Part shown: positions 6,238 to 7,186 of the stretch, one piece after another
Layout: each line of letters opens with the position of its first letter
Numbering within the stretch: the first letter of the stretch is position 1
Assembly: GCA_038210185.1 (NCBI GenBank)
Contig: JBBQWX010000198.1
Location: 1-7,186, forward strand
Reading direction: 5' to 3'
Length of the DNA: 7,186 nucleotides
Origin: Fodinibacter sp038210185
Lineage (GTDB): Bacteria; Actinomycetota; Actinomycetes; Actinomycetales; Dermatophilaceae
Position numbers and translations under genes: made by a program
The notes under the pieces: model-generated
What the model saw: only the letters and a program-made list of their open reading frames with translations
Told to the model about the DNA's origin: nothing
Databases searched by the model: none

Positions 6238-6849
6238 TCAGAGCACGCGCAGCATGCGGGTGTTGCCCAGGGTGTTCGGCTTGACCCGCTCGAGGTCGAG
6301 GAACTCGGCGACGCCCTCGTCATAGCTGCGCAGCAGCTCGGCGTACACCTCGGGGTCGACAGCCTGGCCCTCGATGGGCTCGAAGCCGTGGCCGGCGAAG
6401 AACGCCGTCTCGAAGGTGAGGCAGAACAGCCGGCTCAGGCCGAGCAGTCGGGCGCGCTCCACGAGCCGGTCCAGCACCGCCGACCCGACTCCGGTACCGC
6501 GCACCGTGGAGTCGACGGCCAGGGTGCGCACCTCGCCGAGGTCTTCCCAGAGCACGTGCAGGGCACCGCAGCCGACGACCTGGTCGCCCACCTGCGCGAC
6601 GACGAAGTCGGTGACCGACTCGTAGTAGGCGACGGCCTCCTTGTTGAGCAGCACCCGCTGCTCCGCCAGCGGTGCCACGAGCGCCCGGATGTCGCGCACG
6701 TCGCCGGTGCGCGCAGGGCGCACGACGGGCGAGCCGTCGAGGGGCGGGGGGTCAACGAGCGAGCCGTCAACGAGCGAGCCGTCGAGGGGCGGGGGGTCAA
6801 CGAGCGAGCCGTCGACGGGCGGTGGGTCGCTGGACGCATCGGTCGGCAC
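6238..6849 (-). CDS. argA: Amino-acid N-acetyltransferase (N-acetylglutamate synthase, short GNAT type)
   Basis: This enzyme is expected to acetylate glutamate (possibly glutamine) with acetyl-CoA, the first step of arginine synthesis. Residues 42-203 align by eye along their whole length with the Mycobacterium tuberculosis Rv2747 family: VVGCGALHVLW (91-101), DLGEVRTLAVD (103-113), acetyl-CoA loop RGTGVG (117-122), LTFETAFFAGHGF (144-156), and the end VAEFLDLERVKPNTLGN, RMLRVL. Unlike E. coli ArgA it has no amino-acid-kinase domain. Residues 1-41 are an unusual tail of DPPPxDGSLV repeats. The start GTG at 6849 is chosen for a -10 box six bases upstream and no SD; the frame is open further, to 6990, but that part is low-complexity Arg/Pro. 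It converges on the mutY side. Confidence 0.88.
   Translation of the reverse strand: MPTDASSDPPPVDGSLVDPPPLDGSLVDGSLVDPPPLDGSPVVRPARTGDVRDIRALVAPLAEQRVLLNKEAVAYYESVTDFVVAQVGDQVVGCGALHVLWEDLGEVRTLAVDSTVRGTGVGSAVLDRLVERARLLGLSRLFCLTFETAFFAGHGFEPIEGQAVDPEVYAELLRSYDEGVAEFLDLERVKPNTLGNTRMLRVL
6729..6833 (-). repeat. In-frame 30/15-base minisatellite at the argA 5' end
   Basis: On the + strand, units 6729-6758 (30 bases), 6759-6773 (15), 6774-6803 (30) and 6804-6833 (30, diverged) follow without gaps. Units 1 and 3 are identical; unit 2 is the same unit with its middle 15 bases absent; unit 4 differs at several bases. All lengths are multiples of 15, so the argA frame is preserved. They encode DPPPLDGSPV, DGSLV, DPPPLDGSLV and DPPPVDGSLV. 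The pattern suggests slippage or unequal recombination. Confidence 0.9.
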
Positions 6850-6855
6850 GGGGCG

Positions 6856-6861
6856 AGCGTA
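6856..6861 (-). promoter_or_regulatory. -10 element of an apparently leaderless argA promoter
   Basis: Read on the minus strand, TACGCT fits TANNNT and ends six bases before the GTG at 6849, so transcription would begin at or next to the start codon. No SD precedes that GTG. A -35 hexamer is not evident. No ARG box could be recognised by eye. Confidence 0.5.
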
Positions 6862-6923
6862 TCGGCGGGACCGGCGCCCCGCCGGGGGCTGCCCCGCAGG
6901 TGGACGCCGGGCCGGGCATGGTG

Positions 6924-6955
6924 GCGGCCCGCCACCGGGGGTGGTGGCGGGCCGC
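6924..6955 (-). terminator. Strong 13-bp hairpin upstream of argA
   Basis: GCGGCCCGCCACC (6924-6936) pairs perfectly with GGTGGCGGGCCGC (6943-6955) around a six-base loop. It lies upstream of the argA -10 box, so it is not part of the argA message if that gene is leaderless. It would act as a second barrier to transcription arriving from the gene beyond 7153. There is no T-tract on either strand. Confidence 0.65.
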
Positions 6956-7096
6956 GCTGCACGGGACCCGGAGGGCCGCCTGCGGATCAAGTGTGCGTCG
7001 GCAGGAGCGGTTCTTGGGCAAAGGCCGGTTCAACTTCTGGTCAGCGAGTCGAAAAGGGCGCGCCCTCGCCAGCGGTGGTTCACCCGGGCACGATGA

Positions 7097-7124
7097 GGGG
7101 CCCCGACCGGGCGGGCGGGGCCCC
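7097..7124 (-). terminator. Hairpin terminator of the partial minus-strand gene
   Basis: GGGGCCCCG (7097-7105) pairs perfectly with CGGGGCCCC (7116-7124) around a ten-base loop. It starts 28 bases past the stop codon of the minus-strand reading frame that enters from the right edge, the usual place for an intrinsic terminator, and so supports that frame being a real gene. Confidence 0.7.
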
Positions 7125-7152
7125 ACATGGCGCGTCAGCGGCTCGGGTGGGG

Positions 7153-7186
7153 TCAGCCTTCCGCGACCCCAAAGGGCACGTCGATG
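7153..7186 (-). CDS. C-terminal end of an unidentified minus-strand protein (partial)
   Basis: Only ten codons and a TGA (complement of 7153-7155) are inside the window; they read IDVPFGVAEG. The call rests mainly on the terminator-like hairpin 28 bases downstream and on the gene-free stretch that follows. Ten residues are too few to assign a family. In many Actinobacteria lsr2 and clpC lie in this neighbourhood, so one of these is possible, but nothing in the ten residues shows it. Confidence 0.45.
   Translation of the reverse strand, partial: IDVPFGVAEG

Larger units (their letters stand above)
6850..7152. other. Gene-free interval between the partial gene and argA
   Basis: About 300 bases have no convincing gene. 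The interval holds the argA -10 box, a 13-bp hairpin (6924-6955) and a 9-bp hairpin (7097-7124). Frames open across it on both strands encode low-complexity Arg/Pro/Gly peptides and resemble no family I know. The stretch 6980-7080 is less GC-rich than its surroundings and has no recognisable tRNA, riboswitch or small-RNA fold; a promoter or small RNA there cannot be excluded. Confidence 0.5.

Noticed and set aside
7027..7037. GGTTCAACTTC, which resembles a tRNA T-arm.
   Set aside because: No matching acceptor, D or anticodon stems could be placed around it on either strand.
6641..7096. A 151-codon + strand frame across the argA 5' end and the following gap.
   Set aside because: It is the antisense of argA for its first part and reads through the minisatellite and a strong hairpin; the peptide is repeat-derived and matches no family.
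7153..7186. Naming the right-edge gene clpC or lsr2 from neighbourhood.
   Set aside because: Ten C-terminal residues (IDVPFGVAEG) give no family signal, and gene order alone is not enough.

Overview
The window is GC-rich (G or C at most third codon positions) and carries the ribosomal-protein/ssb block followed by radA-disA-mutY, an arrangement typical of Actinobacteria. A zinc-ligand-free S18 in the main rpsF-ssb-rpsR-rplI operon, a short MutY without a C-terminal NUDIX-like domain, and an Rv2747-like short ArgA point to a member of the Micrococcales, perhaps near the Intrasporangiaceae. The order-level placement is inference; the phylum is well supported.

Layout. (1) Positions 1-1626, + strand: the end of rpsF (S6), ssb, rpsR (S18) and rplI (L9), one operon joining two small-subunit proteins that bind each other, the replication SSB, and L9. 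A strong hairpin at 1665-1700 closes it. (2) Positions 1701-1860: two near-identical direct copies of a 49-base palindromic, REP-like unit. (3) Positions 1880-5414, + strand: a genome-maintenance block of radA (apparently leaderless), disA (c-di-AMP synthase, own SD and possible promoter) and mutY, which starts 11 bases after disA. A hairpin follows mutY. (4) Positions 5512-6131: a decayed MOSC-domain gene readable only with two frameshifts, lacking its conserved Cys and its C-terminus, and ending inside an 18-bp palindrome (6123-6164). (5) Positions 6238-6849, - strand: argA-type N-acetyltransferase, apparently leaderless from a GTG start, with an in-frame 30/15-base minisatellite coding a DPPPxDGSLV-repeat tail. 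(6) Positions 6850-7152: a gene-free interval with two strong hairpins. (7) Positions 7153-7186: the last ten codons of an unidentified - strand gene.

The genes fit a conserved core chromosomal region. RadA processes recombination intermediates and is known to modulate DisA in other bacteria; DisA couples DNA structure to c-di-AMP; MutY removes adenine opposite 8-oxoguanine. I found no convincing new multi-gene system. The unusual parts are the two kinds of palindromic repeat, the MOSC pseudogene, the argA minisatellite, and a few residue substitutions (DisA DGG, MutY SHQT).
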